A stretch of DNA of 64,000 nt from Paragonimus westermani (lineage: Eukaryota > Platyhelminthes > Trematoda > Plagiorchiida > Troglotrematidae): contig QNGE01000998.1 of the NCBI GenBank assembly GCA_008508345.1, forward strand, positions 107,236 through 171,235, read 5' to 3'. A model generated the notes under the pieces. The model was not told the origin of the DNA and ran no database searches. It was given only the letters and a program-made list of their open reading frames with translations. Position numbers and translations under genes: made by a program. Shown here in pieces: positions 11,656-21,978 of this stretch. Each line of letters starts with the position of its first letter. Positions within the stretch are counted from its first letter, which is position 1.

Positions 11656-11925
11656 AGTTAAGCATTAGTGTTAACCACTGATGTATTGCTGTCTGTGATG
11701 GTGATGATGATATCATCAGCCTACTTGATTACAAAATTGTGATCATGATCGGATGCAATATAAAGTAAAACTGAGGACCAGAAGAGGATTGTACTGTGTA
11801 GAACACCAGAGCCACCGATGACTGGTGATGAGACATATTGGGTACGTTGACCGTGATTCTTAAGGCAATCCCATAAATGTTCAGAATTTGAAGTGCAGAT
11901 GCCAAATCCGTGGAAAAGTTGAAGT
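11656..11925 (-). pseudogene. Second LINE relic (CR1/SR1-like RT), minus strand
   Basis: Reading the minus strand from 11879 downward gives WDCLKNHGQRTQYV, GVLHSTILFWSSVLLY and NFVIK*ADDIIIT. These fit the CR1/jockey-type reverse transcriptase order: WI..FL.NR.Q, then G.PQG..LSP.LF...Y, then FKYADD. The tyrosine of the catalytic box is replaced by a TAG stop just before ADD. In another frame at about 11925-11881 FNFSTDLASALQIL resembles motif A (DFSSAFNTI), so a frameshift or small deletion separates them. The copy is plainly dead. Its orientation is opposite to the LINE on the other side of the gap. Confidence 0.6.
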
Positions 11926-14436
11926 GGCCTCTCTCTGTGTCAGTGCTTTCGACTGTATCGCTTTAGTTTAAGAAACATGTGAAACAGCCATAGATTTTCC
12001 GTCAGACAGGAAGGGCAACCAACCGCTCATTTCCGGGCTCTACTCTTATTGTAACTCGTATGTGAAGCTATGGTCAACCGTTTAGTGTGTTTTACTACGG
12101 CTTTTCAAAGTACTGTCGGGGTTCAGGCGTTGCATCAATTTGAATTCTCATTGTTCATTCATGAGCGCTGGTCGCCACGGTTTGCAGAATCATTCTGCAG
12201 TTTAAGTGATCGTCTATGCAGTGGGTCGAGAGCGTCATATTAATGTACTTCCAGTAAATAATATCAATCACTGACACAACGTTTGTGCAACTTGATGTGA
12301 CTTGACCAGTTGAGGGTGGAGTGCTTTTCCGGATGAATTGAAGTTTATGCTGCTGTGGATGTCAGTTAACAGCTCTTTCAACTTATGCTGACTGTTACCA
12401 AATGATGAATTCGCTTCTGTGGCGTTGTAAAGAGCATAAAATACCTTTCCCAATGTATTGGCCCATAGCGCGCGGGAGCATTTAGCGTGACATGCATTCT
12501 TCGTCCCTCCTCTGAGTTATTTGGGTCTCAGTCGCGTGGGTTTGTTGAATGTTGGTGTATCGACAGTGATACACTGAGTGTGACCACAACAGACACCTTT
12601 ACGCAGGTGTGTATGATCTAGTTTTCCTCTGGGGAGTGGTTACAAGACCAAGCAGCTCTCTTAGGCGGATTTTCCTGTTATCTCGACTGACATATGTACA
12701 ACGATGATTTGGTGTTCCGTTCTGAAGGGTTTTGCACAGTAAGCGATCTGACGACAATAAAACATGATTGTGTTGCCGGATGCTTATAACTCCGTGCAAG
12801 CTATGATGTGCACATCTGTTATCGGATTGCAATATTACACTTTTTGGCTGCAGACATTTGGCTGTGAACACCTCGGTATTAGTGATGCCGCACTACTAAA
12901 CACAGTCACGAGTACAATTCTGTTTTCAGCAACTTCTCTCTAATCTTAGAAAGTCTGACTGTATTCAACCCACAATAACCTCACATGCACATAACAGGAG
13001 GCACCTTTGGGAATAAAATCTTAAATCTGAACTTACCTTCCGGTCTAATTTTAGCTACTGCTCGCAGCACGTGCATGGTATCCCTCCACCGGTCTCATGT
13101 GGTCAGTAACCTTAGCTCATCTGAGCAACCGTGGCTGTGTCTCACCACCGAGGTAGTATTTCCGTTCAAGATAAATTGACAGTTTGTTGTTTGTTTAAGG
13201 AAGCTCTCGATTAACCGCCGGTTTATTATCAGTAACGTCAGGTGTGACTGTCAATATTAGAATGCCCTATTTATAAGCTCTACTGAATATTGATCGGTTA
13301 CTCAACACGAGTGTTCGGAGTACTGTGAGCTTGCACGATTGGCGTTGTTCAGTGACTCCGTAGTTTAGTCTTATCTGAGGCAACCTTGGCAATTGCTTAT
13401 GATTACGTAATCATGATGGGATTTGTTTAGAAGGAGGTTGGATTTTTCCAACGGCAGACGTTGATCCAGCAACAATCCTACTCCCCGCATTAAGTAGCCA
13501 ATAAAATCAGGATACTTTTCTGGTGGTATGCGTAACGAAAAAAAACTATGTAGTCAAACATAAAATGAAGGCTTCTGACTTTCTTCCCGCTTCTGTACGA
13601 CCCACTGAGGCATGTATGTGCCGAGTGCTGTACTTTGCTCGTGTACAGCTGTTTACTGCTCGTCTTGTGACCACCTCTAGTTGAGGAGTGTCTGCTGCTT
13701 ACAATTTAGGATAACAGAGAGGCTTTGTAAACTGTTTGCTTAGTAGATCCTAACCTTGCTGTCAGTTATGGTCCTGGTCACAGTCGCGACGCTGTCGAAG
13801 AAGAATCGTTAATCATTGATGTACTTTTAAGTTGTGAGTAAACGTCGGGCAACATTACTATTTTGAATTGTCTCATATGCACTCATAAGTCAACATTAGA
13901 TGGCGCTTGTTATCCTCGTATGAAAGTTGTAAGATTATGGACCTAACGTGCGTACAGCACCCAAGCTGATGTGCTTAATTGACTGTGCTAAATCGGTCGG
14001 CAGCGAATCCACCAGTTGGCTGTTTGTGTTGTCTACAGTCAATTAGTCCCAAACTTCAGTTTCACCAGCTTGTGTTCCACATAGTTATGTGCTGCGTAAT
14101 GTACTCAGTTATTTGTGGGGTTTGGATACTGCTGAGCTGTCCTAATTAGGGCTACCGTATGGTTACCACTATATTATTTTGGGAGAACGAGCAGCAAGAG
14201 ACCACTGAGTTCGTCGCTGGCACGTCCGGGTGGTTAGACTATAGATCAAGTAAGACATGAACGTTGACTCACAGTAACGCTTGGGTCCAACTGAACAATT
14301 GAAATCTGGGCAGTCTAAACCAGTAACGAGCCGACATCATCAAACAGTTTCTCAGGGTAGGTTGCTAACCCTAACGTTGAATATCCTAGTTCCTTACAGC
14401 TTCGTTTTTTTATTTTGCATCCACCGATCAAAACAG
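11926..14436. other. No recognisable feature (distal intron 3)
   Basis: About 2.5 kb of unremarkable sequence. Short frames occur on the minus strand (12268-12453, 12599-12871) and on the plus strand (12985-13179) without motifs or splice boundaries. The end, ccaccgatcaaaacag before 14437, is a plausible acceptor. Confidence 0.4.
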
Positions 14437-14809
14437 GTTCCTGAGGTTGTGGATCGTGCGGGCCGGTCCTACACAAGTCATTCAGCCTGGCCACGCACGG
14501 TCTCGTTGGATCGTGCAAGTTGTGTACGATCAGCCTCCAATTATGCCGTAAGTGGCAAGCAGCCGGGTCCCAGTCTGATCCAGTCGGAGAACAAGGTGAC
14601 TCACAAAACGGTCCGAGTGGTTGATGACTCGGTCGTGCTGCCCGCGAAACCGACTTTCAATAACGACACCAACGACAACCCCCTACCTTTCCGTTCCGTT
14701 CAGGTCACGCGGCGTCATCTAGTTCGCCCTACAACGTTTGTCACCGGTACTTGTAATCAGCCTCGCTCGCAAACCCCTCCCTCCACGGACGTCTACTCTT
14801 CTGGACTAG
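14437..14809 (+). CDS. Exon D of the proline/serine-rich gene
   Basis: The acceptor follows a T-rich tract (cgtttttttattttgcatcc) and ends aaaacag before 14437. The donor is ggactag/gtagtt with the intron starting at 14810. It enters in phase 0 and leaves one base (phase 1), exactly what exon E needs. It encodes about 124 polar residues rich in Ser, Thr, Arg and Val (VPEVVDRAGRSYTSHSAWPR at the start, PLPFRSVQVTRRHLVRP in the middle), with no hydrophobic core and no recognised domain. Local GC content and codon use are higher than in the flanking introns, which supports it being coding. It is joined here to exon C across the long intron; it could instead belong to a separate downstream gene. 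Confidence 0.65.
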
Positions 14810-15955
14810 GTAGTTTTCAATTTTTAACCACTCTCCTATCCCTGCATTCTGTACAGGTAGGGGGGGCTATATCTCATCATCCTCATTATCATAGATAACA
14901 ACACCAGTGGCTTTCACACGGATATTTAACCGTCATACAAGTCCTAACAAAGAAGCAACAGGAAAAGAGGGAGTGGCGCTCAATCCGAATTCATACGTGC
15001 AACTTCAAATTGCGTATGCCTTGCACACAATATCCGAGCTGTTAGTGTTACTCATTGGTCGTCTGGCAGATTTGTCAAGTTAAGAGAGCTCAACTGTACG
15101 AAATCGGCTTCGGCTAAATTCAAAACAGTAATGCTGTCTGTTGGAGTCTTGCTGAAAAACCAAATTTTGCGAAATTGCATCATGTTTGTGCCGTAAGAGA
15201 AACTAAGGCGTCATTTGCAAATTAGCCCTTTGATGAACGACTTCAATTCTCTGCCACAGCTCATCATTTGTCCACTTCATACCTTATACCAATCTTCCGT
15301 GGCATCACAACCTGATCATTGCTCACAAGCGAGAGTGGTTGAGCGTTCAGATTTGATGATTCGGTCGTGCCTAATGTGAGGTCAATGGCGCAGTGGTTAA
15401 CACGGTTGCCTCATGATTGGAATGTCCGGAGTTCAAATCCCGGCCGTGGCAAGGATATGCACTACTGACGAGCTCTAATGAGAGCGAAACTCGAGTCTAG
15501 TGCTTCTTTTCGAAAGAGGCTGGCTGGAAAGTCTATCTGAATGCGAACGCTGCGATCAAATGTGAGTGATGGTCAACTTGAAAATAAACCAAATCCCCGA
15601 CTACTCACCAGCATCACAAAGAGTTGTTCGATGTGATAGACAACTATTTGGCACATAAGGCTGTGCATACCTAAAGATCGAGCAGATGAATTCGTTTAGT
15701 GGAAGTACTTGTTGCTTTGTGTGCGACAGCTGACTGACTCTTCGGTCCAAGGGTCCACATTTTAAAGGACGCTGACAGATATCGAAACACACTGTAGCAG
15801 CGTGTAACGGTCGGTGGTATGCGTGCATCTCATATTGATTCTTTGTGTGTCTTACCCTACATATCCAAATTGAGTTGCATTTGGCTGAATGATTCGTTTC
15901 AACATTTTCCATCCAGATTATTATCCTTTGTTCTCTTTCCCACGACTCTCTACAG
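14810..15955 (+). other. Intron 4 (1.15 kb) carrying a SINE
   Basis: Begins gtagtt and ends with a long pyrimidine tract, cacgactctctacag. It contains the complete SINE at 15379-15618 in sense orientation. The 125-codon minus-strand frame over 15601-15978 overlaps the SINE tail and exon E and is regarded as a shadow. Confidence 0.55.
15379..15618 (+). repeat. Full-length tRNA-derived SINE (reference copy)
   Basis: The best-preserved copy. The 5' part has a Pol III type-2 promoter: an A box within atggcgcagtggttaacacg and a B box within ggagttcaaatcccgg, whose flanks ccgg/ccgg can form the T-arm stem, as in a tRNA. The anticodon stem pairs poorly, so it is a tRNA-derived head rather than a working tRNA. 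A tRNA-unrelated body of about 130 bases follows (gagctctaatgagagcgaaa through ggtcaacttgaaaa) and then a tail aaaccaaatccccgactact ending near cagcatcaca. The same tail occurs inverted at 21803-21854, defining the 3' end. At least three copies in the window make it an active or recently active family. Confidence 0.85.
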
Positions 15956-16356
15956 TCCCCATACACACGAAACGTCATTTCCCGCTGTCATCACCCAAAC
16001 CGGCGACCCCCCACCGCCCAATGGGTATCAGTTTGGTCACCCGACATTCAGAATTTGGTGAAGATGAACCGATCAATCAGCTCACGCCACACACCGAAAC
16101 ACTGCCTGTGAAAATGGCTGTGAGCACAATGTACCACGCAGCGTCAGCCTGTCATGTCTGCTTGGCTGACCCAGGCATCCCATTGAGAGATTCACGTGCA
16201 CAGATAGTGTCTGTAGACCCTCGTTCAACGGGGCCTTCTCAAAACACATTCGTTGCTGCATTCCGTCAGCCGCGTCTAGCTGATCCAGCTTTCGGAGTAT
16301 GTGACAATATCCCTCATCCTGGCTCTCAGCGTTCGACCCCCAAGTCAGACGGTCAG
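15956..16356 (+). CDS. Exon E of the proline/serine-rich gene
   Basis: The acceptor has a strong polypyrimidine tract (cctttgttctctttcccacg, then actctctacag). The exon enters in phase 1, matching exon D. The preferred donor is cggtcag/gttagt at 16357, phase 0, matching exon F. It encodes about 134 residues with clustered His/Pro and a Cys pair (ACHVCLADPGIPLRDSR), otherwise polar and probably disordered. If the donor is not used, the frame continues to a TAA at 16423-16425 and this would be a terminal exon. No domain is recognised. Confidence 0.65.
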
Positions 16357-19187
16357 GTTAGTCTGACCGTGATGGATTTGACGTTTGCATCCAATCGGCT
16401 CAGTCGTTCTTATTGTCAACCATAATGTTACTTCGCTAATCATTAACTTGGAGATCCCACTTGTTGTTTACTAACTATACCGTTTAATAGTCATACAATC
16501 GTGGATATGGTTTCACTGTCTGCTGCTGAATAGGTTTAGACAATATGAGATTGTTCAGCTCACAAGTGATCATTTATGACAGCACATGTTTAGTGCGACA
16601 AAGGTTACGAACTCAATTGAACCTGTGGAGGGTACACCTAAGACAAAAGTCCCTCAAAAATTGGGCACCATCCTTAGGAGACGTCAAGTGATATGCCAAC
16701 ACGAATCTGACCTCTAGACCAGACAGCTGATTTTCTTGGACCTATTATACAATCCGACTGCGTGGCAACTTGAATAAATGATTGTGACAGCTCGCTATTC
16801 ACTTTCCTGAGTCTATGCCGATCCGCAATATCAGCGGGATGGTAGCTATATTCTGCTTCACTCATGCGGTCCAAGTTGAATCAGGCGAATGAACAACTGG
16901 TTTGTCACTATCTACGCGTCGATGGAGACCAAGCTGACTTTGTTTTGACCAGCTCTTCTGATGTAGACGTGGACGGAATCCAGCTGGTAGATCCGAATAG
17001 CGAAATGGCCGTACGGGCGCTTGCCAGTCAGTTTGAAGGTTTTGACGTGTCTCAAAACGAAGAACGGATTGCTTTTAGGAAATGCGAAAACTTCTCGATC
17101 TACCTCCCAATTTTCACCGCACAAATTGGACTAGATTTAATCTCCTATGATGTGTTGTTCGCCAGCTGAACGCGTTCAACTCTGCTGGCCACGAATCTTG
17201 AAAAAGAAAGGTAGATCTCAAGGCCAAACGTCATTTGTAGTCCTTCGAATACTCCCTTCTGTATATTTGCGGCGAATAAAAACGCACTTGATGCAAAGCA
17301 CGGCATGGTGCCGGTTTCTAATGTATAACAAGTTGCATCACTTCTGAGTACCCTGAGGAGTAAAATGAGCATGGGCAACAGCGCCGTAGTTAATTTTGGA
17401 CTCTAGAGAAAAGGTGCAGTTGAAAATTGTCATCGCGAGCGTGTGATCTACCTTGCGCAAGCTTTGCCTGTTCCTTATTAAGTAGATCTTCGTGTCCCGC
17501 CTTACAACCTGCTGTACCGCATCCCCTGGAATTACCACAGCCTTTGGCGGGAGCTCCAGGTTTCAGCCGGCTGGGACACAACTTTTTGCACCTCGTGGGC
17601 TCCCATCTTTTGCTAATTCCTAGTTCAGAAAATTCGCTACAGTCAGTCAAGATGTGATGGGCATGTAACCAACAGTGGAGTAAAATCCACCTACATCGAC
17701 AACGTACTCGACAGTGTGAAAAAGATTTGGTAAGGTAGTCGTATTAAAAGAAGACAATGCATGATGTAAACACGGGTGCCTATTTCTGAATATATGTAGA
17801 GCTTTTACATTAGTTTCAGATGAAGGCTTTCGCCCCGTGCACTTGTCCGAGGTGCAGTTAGCAGCGCTTACTAAGGACCATGCGATGCTGCACTTGACCA
17901 TTTTACACATGTTTCAGTGTGCGATTATGCCGAACGAAGCTTCTAGTGTACGTCATGGTGCCTGGTAGTTGTTCCCGTGGATTGGATTGCCAGGCACAAT
18001 GAACCATGAAGCCTCGGATGCAGGGCGAATTGGAAGTTCTTTAAAAGCCTATTGACGAACCAGTTTTTTGACTGTGGACAATAGCTGGATGACAGCTTTT
18101 CACAAAGGTACAATGCAATGCCAGATACATGTTGAGTAGCAAAGAGGTGTGCATCATCACGTACGAACTGCAGTGCAGTCGATAGGCCAATCACCACGCG
18201 CTTTCGATCCCGATCCATTTGGGCATGCTCGTAATTAATGAGGTCGGAACGTCGGGATGTACGATTATATAGGGGTCGCATGCACATTTATCAGAACGGC
18301 TACAACTAGCTACCAACTAAGGCTACTTTCGATGTGGTTCAAACAATTAAGACCGCCACTTATGATTTCAGAAACGATGCGACAGCTTGCTCACGGGATT
18401 TACAGAGTTTCCTAACGTGCACTTTTTTTACTCACGATACTCCTTGATTCATGATATACCATACTGAAATCTTGTGTTGAGTGTGCGGTGGTGGTTACAG
18501 AGTGAAAGCTGGAGGTGGCTATCATAAACAATTAAAAATTGACCTGGTGTTCCCCCAGACAGTGCCTTTCAATCATACAGCTGTGCCGTTGATTGTGTTT
18601 ACGGTTTCGTTGATGATTTGCTCGCTGGTGTTTAGACATCCTAACACTTTCTCGGGAATTTTAACCTCCTCGTTGAGCAAACCGATTTATTCGATTATTA
18701 CATGCGACACGAGTCGTGTGGTTATAAGCTTGTTCTGTTTCATGCCAATTGTTTGAATAAGCCAGTTTCTGGGTACGGGATCTCTGGTCGTATGAGTTCC
18801 GCTTACCTGAGGTCATCATTATAGGACAGCAACCTGCTTTCATCACAGTGTGACGCGTGTGCGTTTTCACTTTGCTGTAACTCCCTATGTGTATTAGTAT
18901 ATACTGGAGGGTTTTCATTAAGGCATGTGGCGTTGTAGATTTACACGTGTTTCACACTTTCATCGTGATATAATGGGCATTGCATATACCTGACTGGAAG
19001 CAGATGACATGTTATCGTGACCATTGTTGTGCTTACCAAGTACGACCCATAAACACTGTTTATGTAGTACTACCACGTCTGCTCCACATGAACTCAGTAA
19101 TCTTTAGCTAATTACAAGGTGTTCTTCTTGAACTTCTCTCGACTTCGCTGTCTGTCATCTTACCTTCCCATTCCCCCAATTCACTAG
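16357..19187 (+). other. Intron 5 (2.8 kb)
   Basis: Begins gttagt and ends with a pyrimidine-rich stretch, cttcccattcccccaattcactag. It contains the candidate exon at 16851-17169 and a GC-richer patch near 17390-17657 that is open on both strands. No repeat is recognised. Confidence 0.45.
16851..17169 (+). CDS. Possible additional exon, acidic segment
   Basis: A plus-strand frame that reads like protein: MRSKLNQANEQLV, then an acidic stretch SSSDVDVDGIQLVDPNSEM and SQFEGFDVSQNEERIAF. The ATG is at 16864 and the stop at 17167-17169. An upstream AG at 16849-16850 would keep phase 0 but lacks a pyrimidine tract, and gctg/gtagat inside the frame could be a donor. It could be an alternative exon between E and F (both phase 0), an independent short gene, or chance. 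The minus strand also has an open frame starting at 16874, overlapping the first ten bases. Confidence 0.3.
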
Positions 19188-20003
19188 CCCACTATCTCGG
19201 CACTGACTAACGTGGTTGCCGCCGAGCCGGATGGGAGCGGTAGTTACGAGGGTGTCTCACTTCCACGTGCTGTCAGCGTCGGGCCAGTGGATTCACGATA
19301 CATTGCTGCGGTTGCTTCCAGTGCAACCGTGACAAACAGTCGCGAGGATGCGCTGATCGCGACTCTGCAACCTAAACCAACCAGACAGTCTTCTCTGTAC
19401 CCTAGCTGCCAAAGTGCATCGTCGCAAGTCACTTCGGCGTCGGGCCACATAGAAAGGCATAATGTTCCATGTACTGTCCATTCACCCCCTATCAGACGTC
19501 TCACACATCCATTCCATCAGACCCAGCCCATGCCTCCAGATTTCTATTCGCCCGCCGCGGGAGAAAGTCGCCTGAACGTTTGTCCGGTCCTCGGCCCAAC
19601 TGGTACTCATGTTCCTCGGTATCGGGCCCCATTTATGGATGTTGATCTTTCTCGATTTCCACCGGATTATGGATTACCCGGTGCTATCAAAACGACCGAT
19701 CGTCCGTACACAGTCAACCCTGCGCTGCCTCATGGTCCGAAGCAGTTGGATTTTCACGGCCATACACGTGGACCGTACTGTTCTGTCTCCAATCTGTCGT
19801 CCCATCGTCTGGTTCGGCCATCTCCCGGTGAAAGACCGGAGTCCAGAGTACATTTTGCTTCACCCAACCATGCATATTTGCCGTTGCGTGGCCACCGACC
19901 GCTTCGAGCTCCGCTCAGTCCAGCACATATCACACCCCGCAATCTGACCATTGATAGTATTGTATCACCGCATTTGCTACGTCGGCAATATTGTTACGAA
20001 TAG
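19188..20003 (+). CDS. Exon F, terminal exon of the proline-rich gene
   Basis: The acceptor is a pyrimidine-rich run ending aattcactag before 19188, phase 0, matching exon E. The frame stays open for 271 codons and ends at TAG 20001-20003. The product is rich in Pro, Ser, His and Arg (HVPRYRAPFMDVDLSRFPPD and RPSPGERPESRVHF are typical), without transmembrane or cysteine-rich segments. The 816-base open frame with raised GC content stands out clearly from its surroundings. No canonical AATAAA follows within 250 bases; gataaaataag near 20259 is the nearest AT-rich candidate. Together exons A-F give 998 codons including the stop. The protein family is not recognised and may be lineage-specific. 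Confidence 0.7.
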   Translation, partial: PTISALTNVVAAEPDGSGSYEGVSLPRAVSVGPVDSRYIAAVASSATVTNSREDALIATLQPKPTRQSSLYPSCQSASSQVTSASGHIERHNVPCTVHSPPIRRLTHPFHQTQPMPPDFYSPAAGESRLNVCPVLGPTGTHVPRYRAPFMDVDLSRFPPDYGLPGAIKTTDRPYTVNPALPHGPKQLDFHGHTRGPYCSVSNLSSHRLVRPSPGERPESRVHFASPNHAYLPLRGHRPLRAPLSPAHITPRNLTIDSIVSPHLLRRQYCYE

Positions 20004-21802
20004 CGTATTCTTCGTCGTTACCTTCAGTATCACCATTCACAACCACGTTGTTTATCAGGATTTTTATTTGTTTTAAACGATTGACCTGTTTTCCTTACTC
20101 TCTGCACTGTTCATTCTCTATGCCCGAATGACTTGTTACCCTTTCCGCGCTGCCTACCTCTGCTTCCACTTTACTAAACAGTACTACTTATCGATCGCCA
20201 CAATTTGTCCCGGCAGACGCCTACTGCTGTGTGCTCTTTGCAGGTCTTTGTTTTGTCTGATAAAATAAGTTATAAAGCACGTGACTTCCGGTATTCACTT
20301 TTCCGCAAAGATTGTTGTGCTTTTGATTCGAGTTCCAACTTTTCAAGCTGAATTGTGACAATCGGCTCATAAGAGGTTACGATAGTCAGCTGTTGTCTTA
20401 CAGGTGAAAAACTTTGTGATTTGGATTATGCAGACATCTCTCCTTTGTGGTTACTTATAGAGCCCTAACCATGTTGGTGATTTCCGTTCATCTGTGCAAG
20501 TTCCCCCCTGTTGCAGTAAACGATAGATCACGTTTTGTGGAGGTGCGTACTTGCGCTCCTTCTGGTCTGCTAGAACTACGTGATTTTCCGTATTTTGTCA
20601 CACACACCCAGTCGTTTGTTATTCTTGGTCTGCTGTTAATTTATAACTCCGCATGTTTGCAGCCATTAGCTTGGCATCTGAAATCTTGAAGTCCGCTTCT
20701 GACTAAATTGCAATGGCCACTGGGTACTCTGTTGAGAATCGCTACCTTCCAGAACGAAAGCAAAAGTCAGTCTTCGTGGCACAGTTTATTGAGTTTCTCT
20801 TAGTTATTTTATAGGCTAGACGCATCGGTAGAATGAAGAATTATAATTGGTGTTGACGCTTTCTCTTTCTTATTGATCGGCTCTGCTCCGCTTGTAGCTC
20901 GTTTGTTTCAACACGTGACGCGCTTAAACAACTTGTTTTACTCCGGTGCTCGTTATGACAAAATCCGATGCTGGAGCACTGTGCCGTGCTGATTGATCCC
21001 CGCGTTGACATACAAGTCTGTTCATGTTTTCGACACTGATACGCCGTAGACCTCTGCGAATCAGTGTTTGACTTCGTGTTGATGCGTTTGTCCAATCCAA
21101 TCCCTTTACACTCTGTCCCTCGAAGGAACCATGAACTACTGGCTACCTACTGGAAGTAAAGAATGGACAGGAATTGCTTATTCAGGAAATTGTCGGACTC
21201 ATTCTATCTCAAAAAGTGTGCTTTCAGGCTAAGGCAGTAATATATGCTAAGGTTGTTTATTTCATTTGAGGAGTGTTGCTTCACAAGTGATGGCTGATGA
21301 TTCTGCCAAATCGAACTCGATATCCTTCTACTTCACACACTGTTCGAGTGTTTTCAACGTCCAGTGTGTTCCAACAAAACAACCAAAGATGTTTCCTCAC
21401 TAACAACGTCGCCGATGGACTGGACCACATCTCCTTTCGTATTTATCATCCACTATCATCAGTCTTTAGTTTTATTATGTCAACAGCAGAGGTAGAGTCA
21501 GAGCTATCGATCGGTCTCCTCCCAAACTCAGGAATTTTTATTCCTTTATACTCAAACAGTCAACGATAAATCATTTTCTGCGCTCAACTCATTGATAACC
21601 TCCAAAAGTTATGCTGCTGGTTACGTATATTACCGGCATCTGAATGGAATTCTCTTTGGTTAGTTGCGTTGCCCACGGTTGACGGCATCCGTTCCAGATT
21701 AGGTCGTCACAATGACCGAAGTCAAGGGGCGCGCGCACATGGTCATCACCCTAGGTGGCTTGCGGTGCACCACTTGTGGCTCTACTCACACCTCGTATCC
21801 AA
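20004..21802. other. 3' flank of the gene, no feature seen
   Basis: Presumed 3' untranslated region followed by intergenic sequence. Short frames (plus 20447-20689, minus 20841-21095, plus 21297-21569) carry no recognisable motif. Confidence 0.4.
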
Positions 21803-21854
21803 TGTAATGCTGATGAGTAGTCGGGGATTTGGTTTATTTTCAAGTTGACCATCA
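21803..21854 (-). repeat. Inverted 3' tail of a SINE, broken at N
   Basis: Reverse complement of the SINE 3' end: attttcaagttgaccatca ends at 21854, preceded by the complement of the aaaccaaatccccgactact tail. It faces the next SINE copy head-to-head across the single N at 21855. Confidence 0.85.
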
Positions 21855-21855
21855 N

Positions 21856-21978
21856 TACTGACGAGCTCTAATGAGAGCGAAACTCGAGTCTAGTGCTTCT
21901 TTTCGAAAGAGGCTGGCTGGATAGTCTATCTGAATGCGAACGCTGCGATCAAATGTGAGTGATGGTCAACTTGAAAAT
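21856..21978 (+). repeat. SINE copy 3, 5' end lost at N
   Basis: Starts at tactgacgagctctaatgag directly after the N and ends ggtcaacttgaaaat. It lacks the tRNA-like head. Its body is almost identical to copies at 1-156 and 15379-15618. Confidence 0.88.

Larger units (their letters stand above)
6756..14436 (+). other. Putative intron 3 (7.7 kb), transposon-filled
   Basis: If the GC donor at 6756 is used, this is one intron. It contains a PLE relic with inverted ends, two LINE relics and the 651-N gap, each listed separately. The remaining parts (6786-7580, 8800-9100, 9480-10470 and 11930-14436) show no recognisable coding sequence. Short frames such as minus 12268-12453 and minus 12599-12871 carry no motif I can name. 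Confidence 0.4.

Noticed and set aside
10471..11716. Long frames on both strands (up to 396 codons) spanning the N gap
   Set aside because: They are open only because Ns contain no stops; only 10471-10970 carries real sequence.
15379..15450. SINE head as a functional tRNA gene
   Set aside because: A and B boxes and a T-arm are present, but the anticodon stem mispairs and the same head continues into a repeated non-tRNA body.
15601..15978. 125-codon minus-strand frame
   Set aside because: Overlaps the SINE tail and the acceptor region of exon E; reads as low-complexity shadow.
16674..16874. Minus-strand frame MDRMSEAEYSYHPADIADRH
   Set aside because: Protein-like at first glance, but it lacks an in-frame donor of quality and overlaps a plus-strand candidate only at its start; evidence for neither strand decides it.
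1..21978. Regularly recurring SINE sequence as an array (CRISPR or satellite)
   Set aside because: Copies are dispersed, in both orientations, with unrelated flanks.
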